Assembly (NCBI GenBank): GCA_036186865.1
Contig: AP025047.1
Location: 25,189,235-25,253,234, forward strand
Origin: Eustoma russellianum
Lineage: Eukaryota > Streptophyta > Magnoliopsida > Gentianales > Gentianaceae
Direction: 5' to 3'
DNA length: 64,000 nt
Position numbers and translations under genes: made by a program. Below, one piece after another: positions 32,475-45,015 of this stretch; position 1 is the stretch's first letter; every line of letters starts with the position of its first letter. The notes beneath the pieces were generated by a model. That model was not told where the DNA came from and searched no databases. It saw nothing but the letters and a program-made list of their open reading frames with translations.

Positions 32475-33704
32475 CTAGGCTGGAGAGCTGGCTGCCTCAA
32501 GGTAAGAAGCATGCTCTGTATGCATATCAGTATTTAATACATAGGATGTGTACTGAGGTGCCAAGGCTTGGTAGGTAAGGCATTTGTGAAGAGAATGGGG
32601 TGAAGTGTGATGGGATGAACCATGGATATTTGCTAATGTTTGAGTTTGAGAACTGCAACAATAGTCTTGTAATTTGACAGGTGGCTTTCTGACTCTTGTA
32701 GGTCTAGGGGAGTGAGGAACAGAGAGACATATATCAATGGCTGTGATTTGTTGAGGTACAGTATGTGGGCAAGATGTGTCAGGGTTGGAGCCAATTGATG
32801 ATGGAGATGATACAGATGGGGTCATGATATGGTTGGCTGGTGCTGTAAGGGAAGGAGAACTTGTCAGATGATGTATTGGGTCAGCCTGATTCCCAGTTAT
32901 AGTTGAGGTAGGCGTCAATATATCTGAAGGATGAGAGTTGGGTTCTGGCCTTACTGAATAAGTGTGGTCTGGTATGGCTGAATGGGTTGGTATTGATGAA
33001 GGATATGGCACAGATAAGGAAGAAGAAGTTGTGGCAAAAGGGAAAGTAGATTCATGGAATTCAACGTCCATGGAAATGAGCATTTCTTTTATGGACAGGT
33101 CCTGAAGAATATATCCTTTTGTGGTATAGGATAATCCAAGGAAGATACATGGCCTTGATCTAAGAGCAAATTTTTCTTTGTAGGGCCTAGTGTCTAAAGA
33201 AATAGCCAAACAACCAAAGATTTTGAGGTGCTGGTACTGTGGGGTTTAGTGATATAGGAGTTCATATGGTGTTTTATGTTTGATGATGGGGGATGGAATC
33301 AAATTAATGGGGAAGACTGCGTGTTGCAAACAGAAGCCCCAATACTTTATGGGCGTCTTTGCATTGAATTTGAGAGCCCTTGCCACTGTCAATATATGTT
33401 GCTGCTTTCTCTCCACTAAACCATTTTGTTATGGGATATGAACACAACTGGTTAGGTGTAAAATTCCGTTTGAGGCATAGAATGAATCCACTTTAAATTC
33501 CAATCCATTATCAGAATATATAACTCTCACATTAGAGTCAAACAGAACTTTAGCAAAAACGCAGAAGTTTTGTATAATGCCCCTTGCTTCAGATTTATTT
33601 TTCATCAAGTATAACCAACAAAATCTACTGTAATCATCAACAATAGTGAGAAAATATCTTTGATGAAACAGTGGGGTGTCTATATGGACCCCAAATATCA
33701 ACAT
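32475..33704 (-). pseudogene. E5 integrase core and C-terminal region
   Basis: The core at 33429-33704 reads YFLTIVDDYSRFCWLYLMKN and VIYSDNGLEF. The text stops (HIP*) just before the catalytic Glu stretch. The C-terminal region at 32475-33209 (244 residues) has LRSRPCIFLGLSYTTKGYIL and a Ser/Pro/Thr-rich linker to RT. Confidence 0.82.
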
Positions 33705-34190
33705 GTACTAGTGGAAGGGACTTTTGGATACAGATTTGGATATTGGGAATGGTAATCGTTTTTGTTTGGATAGAGGGCAAATGGTACAAGAAAATTTTTG
33801 ACCAGGAATCACTATAGATGAATCTAACTTCTGGATCTCTTTCATTCTAGCTTCAGAAGGATGGCCTAATCTTGAATGCCACAGGCTGCCATCTAAGGTT
33901 GATCAAGACTCACATAATGGCTTTAGCACTGAGTTCATCTTCATGTCCTGAATTTTTCAGTCTTTATTCATCACACTGACTCTAGTATTTTCATGTAACT
34001 GGTACAATCCTTTAACAACTTCAGCTGAATGAATCATCTTCTTGGTTTTCTACTCATAGATTACACAGTAATTAGAACTGAAGTATAGGGAAAGGTTGTT
34101 CACTGATGTGAGCTTTCTGAGAGATATTAGATTGAAGGAGAATGAGGGTATGAAAAAGACATTGTCAAATGGTGAGAAGACTGTTGAAAA

Positions 34191-35600
34191 TCATTGTACC
34201 AATGTGTGTGACACCAACTGATTGGTTGTTAGGCAATTTAACTTTTTATAGGAGTCAAATAAGGCAAGGGAACAACAAATATGGTCTGTTGCACCTGAGT
34301 ATAAAATCCATGTATTAACAAACTTATATGATATATTACCTGCCATCTTACCCGAAGTGCCCTGCTGTACAGCTGACATCACAGCATGTCCCTCATCAGC
34401 AGCATCAACTGGGACCAGCATGTCTTCAGATCCTTTCCTATGACGATCATGCAATAGCCCAATTAACTGATTGTATTGCTCCTGTGTAAGCATAGGTGGT
34501 GTCTGAGGATAAGGATCCTGTTAAGGATGTGAACCTGCAATTGTTTTGGGATAACTTTGCTCCATTTGGTAATTAAACTCACCCTGACCATCATCATCAT
34601 GCTCAGCTCCAACACAGTTTATCTGTGATCTTGGATTGAAACCTGGTGGAAAACCGTGTAATCTATAACATCTATCAATTGTATGGCATGTCTAACCACA
34701 GTGGGTGCATATAGGCTTCTTTGAACCATCAACTCCCATTCCCTGAGGATTGACTCCTCCCTTTCTGAATTCTCCTCCTTTTGGTCTTACTCCTGCAACT
34801 CCAAATCCCACACCCTGAGGCCTTGGACCACTGTGAGCATAAGCAGTCATATCCTAACGGGCATTTCCAACACTTAAAACAGAAGAAGGATTATCAGTGA
34901 AGTTGTTGTGTTGGCCGCTACAGACTATTTTCCTCTTATATTTGACTGCCATGGCAAAGGTAGTGTTTATATCTAGCAATGGACACATCAATAACACTTG
35001 TGATTTTACCGCTTCATATTCATCCTATAAAACATTTCAAGAGTTCTATAACAAAATCATTTTCAACAAACTTAGCCACTTGAGCATAAATGTTACAGTT
35101 ACATCTACCACATCTATATGCAGGAACTGATCTCAACACCCTCACCCAAACTACTTTAAACTTGGTATAATACTCTGTCACCGAGAGAGTTTCTTACCTA
35201 ATGCCATAAAAATCTTCCGGCAGGTCTGACAAATGAAATGCATCGGTATTTCCATATCTCAATTTCAGGTCATTCCATATGTCTATGGCATCATCAATCC
35301 ACATAAAACTCTGGGCAATAGGGGGTATAACAGAATTTATAATCCAAGAAACTACCATGTTGTTGGCCTTAAGCCAACTGGAATACTTACGACCATTTTG
35401 TCAACTATACTGTCTACGAATCCAATTTTGTTTTTGGACTCAAGAGCACGTCTAATAGTACGGCAACATCCATGATAATTGCACGAATCAAGCAACGGTT
35501 GGGCTAATACAAGTGAAAGTGAGTCACTTGGATGTACAGATAGAGGATCCTCAGTTAGATCAACAGTTCCAGAAGCAGTTGATGAGGAGGCCGTTCTCAT
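34191..35600 (-). pseudogene. E5 gag and protease remnants
   Basis: Protease near 34280-34310 reads WILYSGATDHIC; the catalytic Asp of DSG is Tyr here. Gag text above it matches E3 and E8, including ALESKNKIGFVDS near 35400 and the CYRLHGFPPG-like knuckle tail near 34650. All frames are interrupted. Confidence 0.75.
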
Positions 35601-35702
35601 TTATCAAATGTTTACTGACTATCAAGATTTTTCGAGGAAAATTTCAAGAAATCAATCAAGAGTCAAGAATCAATCGACTGATTTGATATCGCTCTGATAC
35701 CA

Positions 35703-36221
35703 TGAGGAAAATCTTAACAAAACATCAAACGAATTCAATCAATACAAGAGATAGAGAAAAGGAATGGAGAACACGAGGTAGAGAGAAGAAAGCAATTTGC
35801 AATTGCACAAAATCTAATTCAAGTTGATCGATTATACAGCTGCAAAACAGTTTTGTAATGCTAACTAACTCTTAAAAGTAAATTGACAAAAAAGGACAGT
35901 GGTTATAACAAATACAATATAAGCTTCAGGGGTATTCTTTTCTTTTAATTCATTTTATAATTTTTCCCATGCTCCCTATTCTTCCTGCTTCGCTCTTTCC
36001 TCAGCTCTATGCTGTCTCGCAACTTCACATGCTAATTGCTTGCAGTTCTGGGGTTCATTCCACTTTCTGTAACCCACACTGTTTAGAATGATTGTTCAGC
36101 TCTTGTGGTGCATATTTTCCATTTCCATCCTTTTCGTCTTCAGCACATTTTAACTGTTTCGTCAAGGTGTTCGACACCTGTCCTGCTTACCTCAGTAGGC
36201 TGATCCTCTGCCATTTCAACA
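35703..36221 (-). repeat. E5 5' LTR
   Basis: 519 bp, TGAGGAAAATC to TTTCAACA, after the primer-site complement and before GAAAT. Confidence 0.93.
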
Positions 36222-36288
36222 GAAATTTCATGATTGCGTTCGTCTTTCTCTTTTACTGATCTAGCTAGATCTTGCTTTAGAATGAAAT
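36222..36288 (-). pseudogene. Kinesin coiled-coil exon fragment between E5 and E7
   Basis: Only 67 bp of host sequence separate two retrotransposons. The minus strand reads LKQDLARSVKEKDERNHEIS, one stalk repeat. It joins in frame to the exon below (EISALKQEVARL) when E5 is removed. Joining upward to 45016 when E7 is removed gives GAAATTTCATTCTAAAG, where other repeats have GAAATTTCAGCATTGAAG. One base is missing, which shifts the frame. Confidence 0.85.
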
Positions 36289-37748
36289 TGTTAGGAAATC
36301 AACCGAGATCACTGTAAAACGCGCAGCGGAAAACAAAAACTTGATCTCCGATTTCCTACCAAGGATCCATGTTGTTCGTTTAATTCGATGAAAGAAACTC
36401 GAAAATTACCTTTGTAGATCCGAATTACGCAGATGAAGCAGGTGCAAAATCACGAACACCCTCTGTCGGTATCCACACGAATGCTTCCGTCCGGAGTACT
36501 AGCTCTTCAAACGGCGTGGCTGAAGAACTCGTTTTTCACAAAAACGATTCTAGGATCTTTCGTTTTCTGTGATTTCGTTTTTACTGATTGCTTGGTGTAC
36601 GAGATACGCCAAGCTACATACATATATATAGATATCAAAATCCGATTCTAGATCGGATTTATTAACGTCTATCATAATCCGTACCAGATACGGATTCTGT
36701 TAGGAATAGATAAAACCAATCAAAATCCATATCAGATATGGATTCTTTGTTATTATCCGATGATATAAATATATATACATAAAAAAACGAAATTAATAAT
36801 AATAATAATAATAATAATTAATATCCAATATTAATATTATTAATATTAAAAACGATAATAATAATAATAATTAATATCCAATATTAATATTATTAATATT
36901 ATTAATCTCAGCCATACGCATTCTTGTGTGTGACCTGATAGACCCATATTAACTGGAAGTTGATTAAATCTCTATTAAACCAACAAGTCGTAATTGGTCT
37001 CTAGCAAGACATTACGACTACCCAATTAATACGAGTAAAGTCCAACTAGCCTAATAATAGTACATGCATTAATCCCTTTGTCACACGATATCTAGTTTGA
37101 ACATAAATCATGGTCAGCGTCATACTTATATAGTTCAAACATATGATTACTCGATCTCTAAGTAGACTGATAAAACAAATGATATTGATCACACTATCAA
37201 TTCATTTGAGCACGACCATGCATTTCACAGTCTCACTAATCGAGGAGCCCAAAGATATCTCTCACAAAGGAGAGTGACAAATTCTATCTTGATTGTTCAA
37301 TATCCTCTACATAATTTCTATCAAATTCAATCATGACCTTTATTATTATCCAGTTACGGATAACGTTTGATCATGTCAAAATATAATATTCCTTATGTTG
37401 AAAACTATGACAATCTCAAGTCAAAGGATTAAAACATGACTATCATGAGATTTACTTATGACGCTAATCCATGTAGCAATCTCATGATGGGTCTATCCAA
37501 TACACTGTTCTCTAACAAGTATCTATGAGATTGATTCGTATCACCATACACATAATCATCTCATGATTATCAAATCAATACTCATACTAATTATAAATTA
37601 TTTTATCTCCATAACAATAATGAATCAGGGACATATATCAAAATTGTGTAACATACTAACCAACAATAATGATAATAAAACCTCTTTTATTAATAATAAA
37701 TGCATAACATAAATATCCAAATCATGGCCTAGGGCACATACACTAACA
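36289..37748 (-). repeat. E7 3' LTR
   Basis: 1460 bp. It contains an AT-rich block (36790-36905) of TAA repeats and AATATTAATATTATTAATATT palindromes. Confidence 0.93.
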
Positions 37749-38445
37749 ATCTCCCACTTGCACTAGGCCTACAAATATCTGAGACCCATAGATCTAGTGT
37801 GCTGACTCGTGAGAGAGGCTTAGTCAATGGATCCGCTATGTTATCATTTGTGTCAACTTTGCATATCTTGACATCTACTCTATCGATGATGTCTCGAATG
37901 AGATGGTGCCGCCTGAGTATATGTTTAGATCTCTGATGAGACCTAGTCTCTTTTGCTTGTGCTATGGCACCATTGTTGTCACAATAAATGTCCACAGGAT
38001 TTGCAATGCTAGGTACTACTCCTAGCTCAGTGATGAACTTCTTCAACCAAACTGCTTCTTTAGCTGCATCTGATGCTGCTATATACTCAGCCTCTGTTGT
38101 AGAATCAGCCACAGTGCTTTGTTTTGAACTCTTCCAACTAACAGCTCCACCATTCAATGTGAATACAAAACCAGACTGCGATCTGAATTCATCTATGTCC
38201 GTTTGGAAACTAGCATCTGTGTAACCATTTACAACTAACTCGTCATCCAAACCTCCATAAACCAAGAATACATATTTAGTCCTTCTGGGGTACTTAAGAA
38301 TATTCTTGACAGGTGTCCAGTGACCTTCACCGGGGTCAGCTTGATATCTACTTGTTGTGCTCAATGGATACGAGACATCTGGTCTAGTACATAGCATGGC
38401 ATACATGATCGATCCTATAGCAGAAGCATAAGGAATCTTATTCAT
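37729..38445 (-). pseudogene. E7 RNase H
   Basis: 238 open residues: end of RT (IPYASAIGSIMYAMLCTRPD) and RNase H with GYTDASFQTD, STTEAEYIAASDAAKEAVWL, IYCDNNGAIAQAKE and NIADPLTKPLS. The catalytic acidic residues are present. A TGA at 38446-38451 separates it from the RT frame above. The frame runs on into the LTR. Confidence 0.88.
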
Positions 38446-38451
38446 TCGATC

Positions 38452-39447
38452 TCACTCATCAGATGTCCGAGGACATTGATTCTTGCTAAGATGAATGCCA
38501 TGAGACATAGGCAGGAATCCTTTCTTGGACTCTTGCATGTTGAACCTCTTCAACATTTTATCTATGTATGTACTCTGACTCAAGCATATTATCCTTTTAG
38601 ATCTATATCTATAGATCTTGATACCAAGGATATAGGTAGCCTCACCCAAGTCTTTCATTGAGAAAGAATTCCCTAACCAAGCCTTAACGTTTTGCAAGGT
38701 AGGGATATCATTCCCAATAAGCAATATGTCATCCACATATAAGACCAGAAACACTACTGCACTCCCACTAACCATCTTGTAAACAAAAGGTTCATCTTCA
38801 TTCTTGATGAAACCAAAGTTCTTAACTGTTTCATCAAAACGAAGATTCCAGCTTCGAGATGCTTGCTTCAATCCATAGATGGACCTTTGAAGCTTGCAAA
38901 CCTTCTTTGAATTCTCAGGATTTACAAAACCCTCAGGTTGTGTTATGTACACATCCTCGAGTAAATTTCCATTAAGGAAAGCAGTTTTGACATCCATTTG
39001 CCATATCTCATAATCATAGTATGCTGCAATGGCAAGGAGAATTCGAATAGACTTAAGCATAGCTACTGGTGAAAAAGTCTCATCATAGTCTATACCATGA
39101 GTTTCCTTGAAACCTTTAGCCACAAGCTTTGCTTTGTAGGTTTGCACATTTCCATCCATGTCAGTTTTCTTCTTGAAAACCCATTTGCAACCAATAGTCT
39201 TAATACCCTCTGGAGGATCAATTAAAGACCAAACTTGGTTATCAAACATGGATTGCATCTCAGAATTCATGGCTCCAAGCCATTTATCTGAATCTGGACC
39301 AGACACAGCTTCCTGATAGGTAGTAGGCTCATCTTGATCTATGAGCATAATTTCACTATCATCAGTCACAAGAAATCCATATCTCTCTGGCTGACGATGT
39401 ATCCTATCAGATCTGCGTTGGACTTGTGTTACATTTTCAGGCTCCAC
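38452..39447 (-). pseudogene. E7 reverse transcriptase
   Basis: 331 open residues: EPTTYQEAVSGPDSDKWLGA, GCKWVFKKKTDMDGNVQTYK, AKLVAKGFKETHGIDYDETF, IWQMDVKTAFLNGNLLEDVY and the catalytic LVLYVDDILLIGND. All RT motifs are intact. A stop (TAA near 39450-39460) separates it from integrase. Confidence 0.9.
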
Positions 39448-39524
39448 AACTGTTTATGGTTCTGAAATTGTCTCTAAAGACGGTTCAACGATATCTTGTG
39501 GAACTTGAGTTTTCTCAAGTTGTA

Positions 39525-40004
39525 CTATACTCCCACTAGTCCTCTTAGAGAGAAACTCCTTTTCCAAAAGACTCCATTTCGAGCAACAAACACTTTGTTC
39601 TCTGAGGGAATATAGAAATAGTACCCTTTAGTTTCTTTAGGATACCCCACAAAAATACATTTGATAGATTTTGGAGCTAGCTTATTTGACACTAATCTTT
39701 TCACATAAGCTTCACAACCCCAAATCTTAAGAAAAGACAAACTGGGTCTCTTACCAGTCCATATCTCATATGGTGTCTTTTCAACCGCTTTAGATGGTAC
39801 ACGGTTCAAAATGAATGCAGCTGTCTCCAAGGCATAACCCCAAAAAGATAAAGGAAGATCTACCCGACCCATCATAGATCGAACCATATCTAATAAAGTT
39901 CGATTTCTCCTTTTAGAAACACCATTCCATTGTGGAGTTCCTGGAGGTGTCAACTGTGAAACGATTCCACAATTTCTTAGATGTTGGTCAAATTCTTGGC
40001 TCAA
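39525..40004 (-). pseudogene. E7 integrase, C-terminal part
   Basis: 159 residues from SQEFDQHLRNCGIVSQLTPP onward. The stretch around the catalytic glutamate reads NGVSKRRNRTLLDMVRSMM. Copia integrases have NGVSERRN, so Glu is Lys (GAA to AAA) and the DDE triad is broken. An insertion of two T just upstream (near 40005) shifts the frame from the gag-protease-integrase frame. Confidence 0.88.
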
Positions 40005-41728
40005 AAATATTCACCACCTCGATCTGATCGAAGCATTTTAATTGTCTTACCAAGTTGATTTTGTACTTCATTTTGAAATGTTCTAAACATTTCAAAAGAC
40101 TCATGCTTATGTTTCATTAGGTAGACATAGCCATACCTACTGAAATCATCAGTGAAGGTAATGAAATACTGAAATCCTCCTCTGGCACTAATGCTGATTG
40201 GGTCGCATACATCTGTATGTACCAAGCCTAATAAGTCATTAGCCCTTTCACTATGTCCAGTAAAAGGGGTCTTTGTCATTTTTCCAAGCAAACAAGACTC
40301 GCAATTTTCAAATGATTCAAAATCAAATGAATCTAATAATCCATCTTGATGGAGTTTAGATACGCGCTTCTCATTTATATGGCTAAGGCGACAATGCCAT
40401 AAATATGCAGGGTTTAATTCATTTGGCTTAGTTCTATTTGAAGATATGTTATAAATATTACCGTCATTGGAATCATCAAGCTTAAGGACATAAATTCCAT
40501 TATAACTACTTGTAATACAATAAAGCAAGTCATTTTTATCAAAAATAGAACACTTCTTATTTTTAATTAAAAATGAATAACCTTCATCATCGAAAACAGA
40601 TACTGAAATAAGATTCCTACTCATAGTAGGAACATAAAAGAAATTGTTTAAAACTAACAAAAGCCCATTGGGCAAGACAAGCTCATAGGTCCCTACAGCT
40701 ATAGCAGCAACTCTTGCTCTATTGCCAACACGTAGGTCCACCTCGCCCTTCTTCAGCATCCTACTCCTTTTGAGCCCCTGCATATTTGTACAAATATGGG
40801 ATCCACATCCAGTATCTAATACCCAGGAAGAAGAAGTAGATAAATTAATTTCTATAACATAAATACCTGAAGATGTAGTCGCACTATCCTTCAGCTTCTT
40901 CAACTTCTCCAAATAAACATCACAATTTCTTTTCCAATGCCCAGGCTTGTTGCAATGGAAACAAGTTCCTTCCTTAGGAACCTTTGCCTTGGGACCAGGT
41001 TTCGGTTTAGCTTGACCCTTGGACCCTTTTGCACCCTTCGCACCTTTGGGCTTACCCTTGCCTTTACCTTTCTTTTTCATAGGCTTGATATTGACACTCA
41101 ATACATGGGTAGGCTTTTTGATATTCCCCTCAGCAGTTTTGAGCATACCGTGTAGCTCAGGAATGGACTTTTCCATATTATTCATATTGTAGTTCATAAC
41201 GAACTGAGAAAAACTGCTAGGCAAAGAGTGTAGGATCAAATCCGTGGCGAGTTCCAAACTCAGGGGATATCCAAGTCTTGCAAGGTGATCTATATAGCCT
41301 TTCATCTTTAAAACATGAGCGCTAACAGATTCACCTTCAGACATCTTACAGTCAAAAAGTGCAACAGTGGTGTTGAACCTATCCTGCCTAGCCTGTTGTT
41401 GGAAAGCTTGTTTGAGATGCACACTCATCTCATAAGCTTCTAAGTGTTCCAGGTCTTTTTGAAGTCCTGAACACATAGTTGCCAACATAAGACATCCTAT
41501 GTCGTTTGAATCTTCCACATGCTTCTTATACTTGTTCTTAACAGCAACAGAAGCATCAGCAGGAGGTGGTTCAGGGACAGGGTCATCGAGTACGTAGGAC
41601 TTCTTTTCTTGCTTGAGAACGATTCTCAAGTTTCGAAACCAATCAACAAAATTAGTCCCACATTCTTTTAATTTTTCCTTCTCAAGGATTGATCGCAGCG
41701 ATAAGGTGGAATTGTTATTAACAGCCAT
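40001..41728 (-). pseudogene. E7 gag, protease and N-terminal integrase
   Basis: 575 open residues starting MAVNNNSTLSLRSILEKEKL. The gag capsid has DSNDIGCLMLATMCSGLQKD and LHSLPSSFSQFVMNYNMN. A Lys/Gly/Pro-rich basic stretch precedes zinc knuckle CFHCNKPGHWKRNC (about residue 255). The protease site is WVLDTGCGSHICTN (about residue 305). The integrase finger is LWHCRLSHINEKRVSKL ... CESCLLGKMTKTPF, and the core starts LVHTDVCDP ... LRSDRGGEY. It ends at the frameshift. This is the longest intact frame in the window. Confidence 0.92.
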
Positions 41729-43560
41729 TTATGATCTACAAAACATGCAAAGTAACACTTTATTAATAATGAGGTTAAAATTTATAAAAATCTCACTAAA
41801 ACATAACCCTCAAAAGAAATATTTTAGTGAGCTAAGATCCATATTTGACTTAATTCTAAACTCAGCTTTGGCATGACGCTTAAAATTAAGTTATTTAGGT
41901 AGATAACTTCTTTACCAATTACATCTCATGTAGCTCTTAGAATTTATGGAATAATGACATCACATATCATTGTATGTTAGATTCCATCTAATGCCTTGGG
42001 CCCAAAACCGTTTTGATAGCCCAATTAAGTCTAACCAATTTTAAACATATGAGTAGCACTATTACTCATCCTACGTAGCTAGGAATGTTTAAAGCACATT
42101 GCTTTGGCAATACCTACTTTAATACAATCCCAGTTTTAATAGGTGTTTAAGACATGGATGGCATAAAGACTTAAATTATTGATGAGGGTTCAACTTAGTT
42201 TATGTCTTGCATTGCATATCATTATATCGTAGCATCCTATATGCATATATAATCTATCATCCACGCATCTCATACAAAATGAAAAATATGTAAACGTGAC
42301 ATAGCATGGCCAAACTAAATATGATCTTCATGAGACCAAATGAAGATTATAAAGGAAACCCTATGTGAAAGACTTCCTATTACAACATTTGCAATGATAC
42401 ATATCTTCTTATCTTGAGCTCGTGCCTCCATCTCTATGGAATCCACTCGTCCTTGGTATATGTCGCCATCACCACTTTTGTAGCTTGATTCTTCATTTAT
42501 TACAATAATAAAGAAAAACCTAACTAATTGTATAATAAAATACAACAAAAACTACAGCGGCACGCAGGCCATAATAACCCAAAACAGAAATATGACTAAG
42601 TCAGTCACATAGGTCCTGAGGCCATGCTATGGACCATGCAAAGACATCAACAATTATAATATATTTTACACAAATATATTATAACAAATAAATATATATT
42701 GACATTCTAAATGTCACGGTAACGAACTATAGGGCGTACGCATACGGCGGTCCCGCTAGCCGGTTAGCGGGCGGGGTTCCGAGGGGCAGCGCCCCTGGGC
42801 GGGGGACCGAGGGAAAAAGCCCCTAGGCGGGGTCGAGATACGTCAATCATATTAATGATCTTAACGCAGACACGTCAATCATATTAACGATCTTACTATT
42901 TTGATTACGTGTAAACCCTTATAGAAGCATCGATTGAATCGATGGTTGTCATTCGCAAACCTTAAAACAGAATATCAATCAAATTAACGATCTTACTGTT
43001 TTGATTACGTGTAAACCCTTATAGAAGCATCGATCGAATCGATGGTTGTCATTCGCAAACCTTAAAACAGAATATCAATCAAATCGATCATCTTCATTCG
43101 AAACTAGCAATCAGAATCATCATCGAATTGATAATCTGTCTTTCGAAACACGAAAACAGAACCATCAATCGGTTGTTCATATCGATATAAACATAATCGT
43201 TTTTGATCATCTCATGAAAAACGAAAACTTTATATCACATATAACAATCTCGAATTATAACATCTGATGAAAACGAATTGAAAACATCAATCCGATATCA
43301 CCAGATGGGATTCGAATAAGGTTTTACACATATCGTGTGATTATATCTAATATAAACAAAATCGGTTTTGATCATTACATGACAAACGATTACCACTGTA
43401 TACAAATCATCTCATGAAAACGAATTGAAAAACACCATTCTTCTCTCATCGTATGAAATCCGAATTACTGTTTTATACATATCATACCATACGAAAAACA
43501 GTAAACACATAAGCATGATATAGTCGATTTAAACGAGACAACAAGTGGCTCTAATACCAA
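41729..43560 (-). other. E7 long untranslated leader
   Basis: 1.8 kb between the primer-binding site and the gag ATG with no long frame. It holds a GC-rich island at about 42740-42830 (CCGAGGGGCAGCGCCCCTGG and CCGAGGGAAAAAGCCCC) that could fold. A 100-bp tandem duplication lies beside it (42875-43074). Confidence 0.8.
42875..43074. repeat. 100-bp tandem duplication in the E7 leader
   Basis: Two units start TCAATCATATTAACGATC (42875) and TCAATCAAATTAACGATC (42975). Each contains GTGTAAACCCTTATAGAAGC and CGATGGTTGTCATTCGC. A partial third unit starts at 43075 with TCAATCAAAT. Confidence 0.88.
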
Positions 43561-45015
43561 TGTTAGGAAATCAACCGAGATCACTGTAAAACGCGCAGCG
43601 GAAAACAAAACCTTGATCTCCGATTTCCTACCAAGGATCCATGTTGTTCGTTTAATTCGATGAAAGAAACTCGAAAATTACCTTTGTAGATCCGAATTAC
43701 ACAGATGAAGCAGGTGCGAAATCACGAACACCCTCTGTCGGTATCCACACGAACGCTTCCGTCCGGAGTGCTAGCTCTTCAAACGGCGCGGCTGAAGAAC
43801 TCGTTTTTCACAAAAACGATTCTAGGATCTTTTGTTTTCTGTTATTTCGTTTTTAATGATTGCTTGGTGTACGAGATACGCCAAGTTACATACATATATA
43901 TAGATATCAAAATCCGATTCCAGATCGGATTTATTAACGTTTATCATAATCCGTACCAGATACAGATTCTGTTAGGAATAGATAAAACCAATCAAAATCC
44001 ATATCAGATATGGATTCTTTGTTATTATCCGATGATATAAATATATATACATAAAAAAAGTAATTAATAATAATAATAATAATTAATATCCAATATTATT
44101 ATTATTAATATTAAAAACGATAATAATAATAATAATAATTAATATCCAATATTAATATTATTAATATTATTAATCTCAGCCATACGCATTCTTGTGTGTG
44201 ACCCGATAGGCCCATATTAATTGGCAGTTGATTAAATCTCTATTAAACCAACAAGTCATAATTGGTCTCTAGCAAGACATTACGACTACCCAATTAATAC
44301 GAGTAAAGTCCAACTAGCCTAATAATAGTACATGCATTAATCCCTTTGTCACACGATATCTAGTTTAAACATAAGTCATGGTCAGCGTCATACTTATATA
44401 GTTCAAACATATGATTACTCGATCTCTAAGTAGACTGATAAAACAAATGATATTGATCACACTATCAATTCATTTGAGCACGGCCATGCATTTCACATTC
44501 TCACTAATCGAGGGGCCCAAAGATATATCTCTCAAAAGAGAGGGACATATTTTATCTTGATTGTTCAATATGCTCTACATAATTTCTATCAAATTCAATC
44601 ATGACCTTTATTATTATCCAATTACGGATAACGTTTGATCATGTCAAAATATAATAGTCCTTATGTTGGAAACTATGACAATCTCAAGTCAAAGGATTAA
44701 AACATGACTATCATGAGATTTACTTATGACGCTAATCCATGTAGCAATCTCATGATAGGTCTATCCAATACACTGTTCTCTAACAAGTATCTATGAGATT
44801 GATTCGTATCACCATACATTTAATCATCTCATGATTATCAAATCAATACTCATACTGATTATAAATTATTTTATCTCCATAACAATAATGAATCAGGGAC
44901 ATATATCAAAATTGTGTAACATACTAACAAGAATAATGATAATAAAACCTCTTTTATTAATAATAAATGCATAACATAAATATCCAAATCATGGCCTAGG
45001 GAACATACACTAACA
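43561..45015 (-). repeat. E7 5' LTR
   Basis: 1455 bp, near-identical to 36289-37748; the AT-rich block is about 20 bp shorter here. Confidence 0.93.

Larger units (their letters stand above)
30453..36221 (-). mobile_element. Copia LTR retrotransposon E5, in a kinesin exon
   Basis: LTRs 30453-30971 and 35703-36221 (519 bp each), TGAGGAAAATC to CATTTCAACA. Target duplication GAAAT (30448-30452, 36222-36226). Primer site complement CTCTGATACCA precedes the right LTR; polypurine tract GCTTGAGGTGGGG (minus) lies at 30972-30984. Equal LTR length and high similarity suggest a moderately recent insertion. The internal frames are nevertheless broken by many stops. It is related to E3 and E8 by its gag and integrase text. 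Confidence 0.93.
36289..45015 (-). mobile_element. Copia LTR retrotransposon E7, in a kinesin exon
   Basis: 8.7-kb element with LTRs 36289-37748 (1460 bp) and 43561-45015 (1455 bp), TGTTAGGAAATCAACC to ACACTAACA. Target duplication GAAAT (36284-36288, 45016-45020). Primer site on the minus strand reads TTGGTATTAGAGCC. The LTRs are nearly identical, and pol is the best preserved of the minus-strand elements, so this is one of the youngest insertions. RT and RNase H text (VLYVDDILLIGND, GYTDASFQTD) suggests a Tork/Angela-like lineage; that is tentative. Confidence 0.94.
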
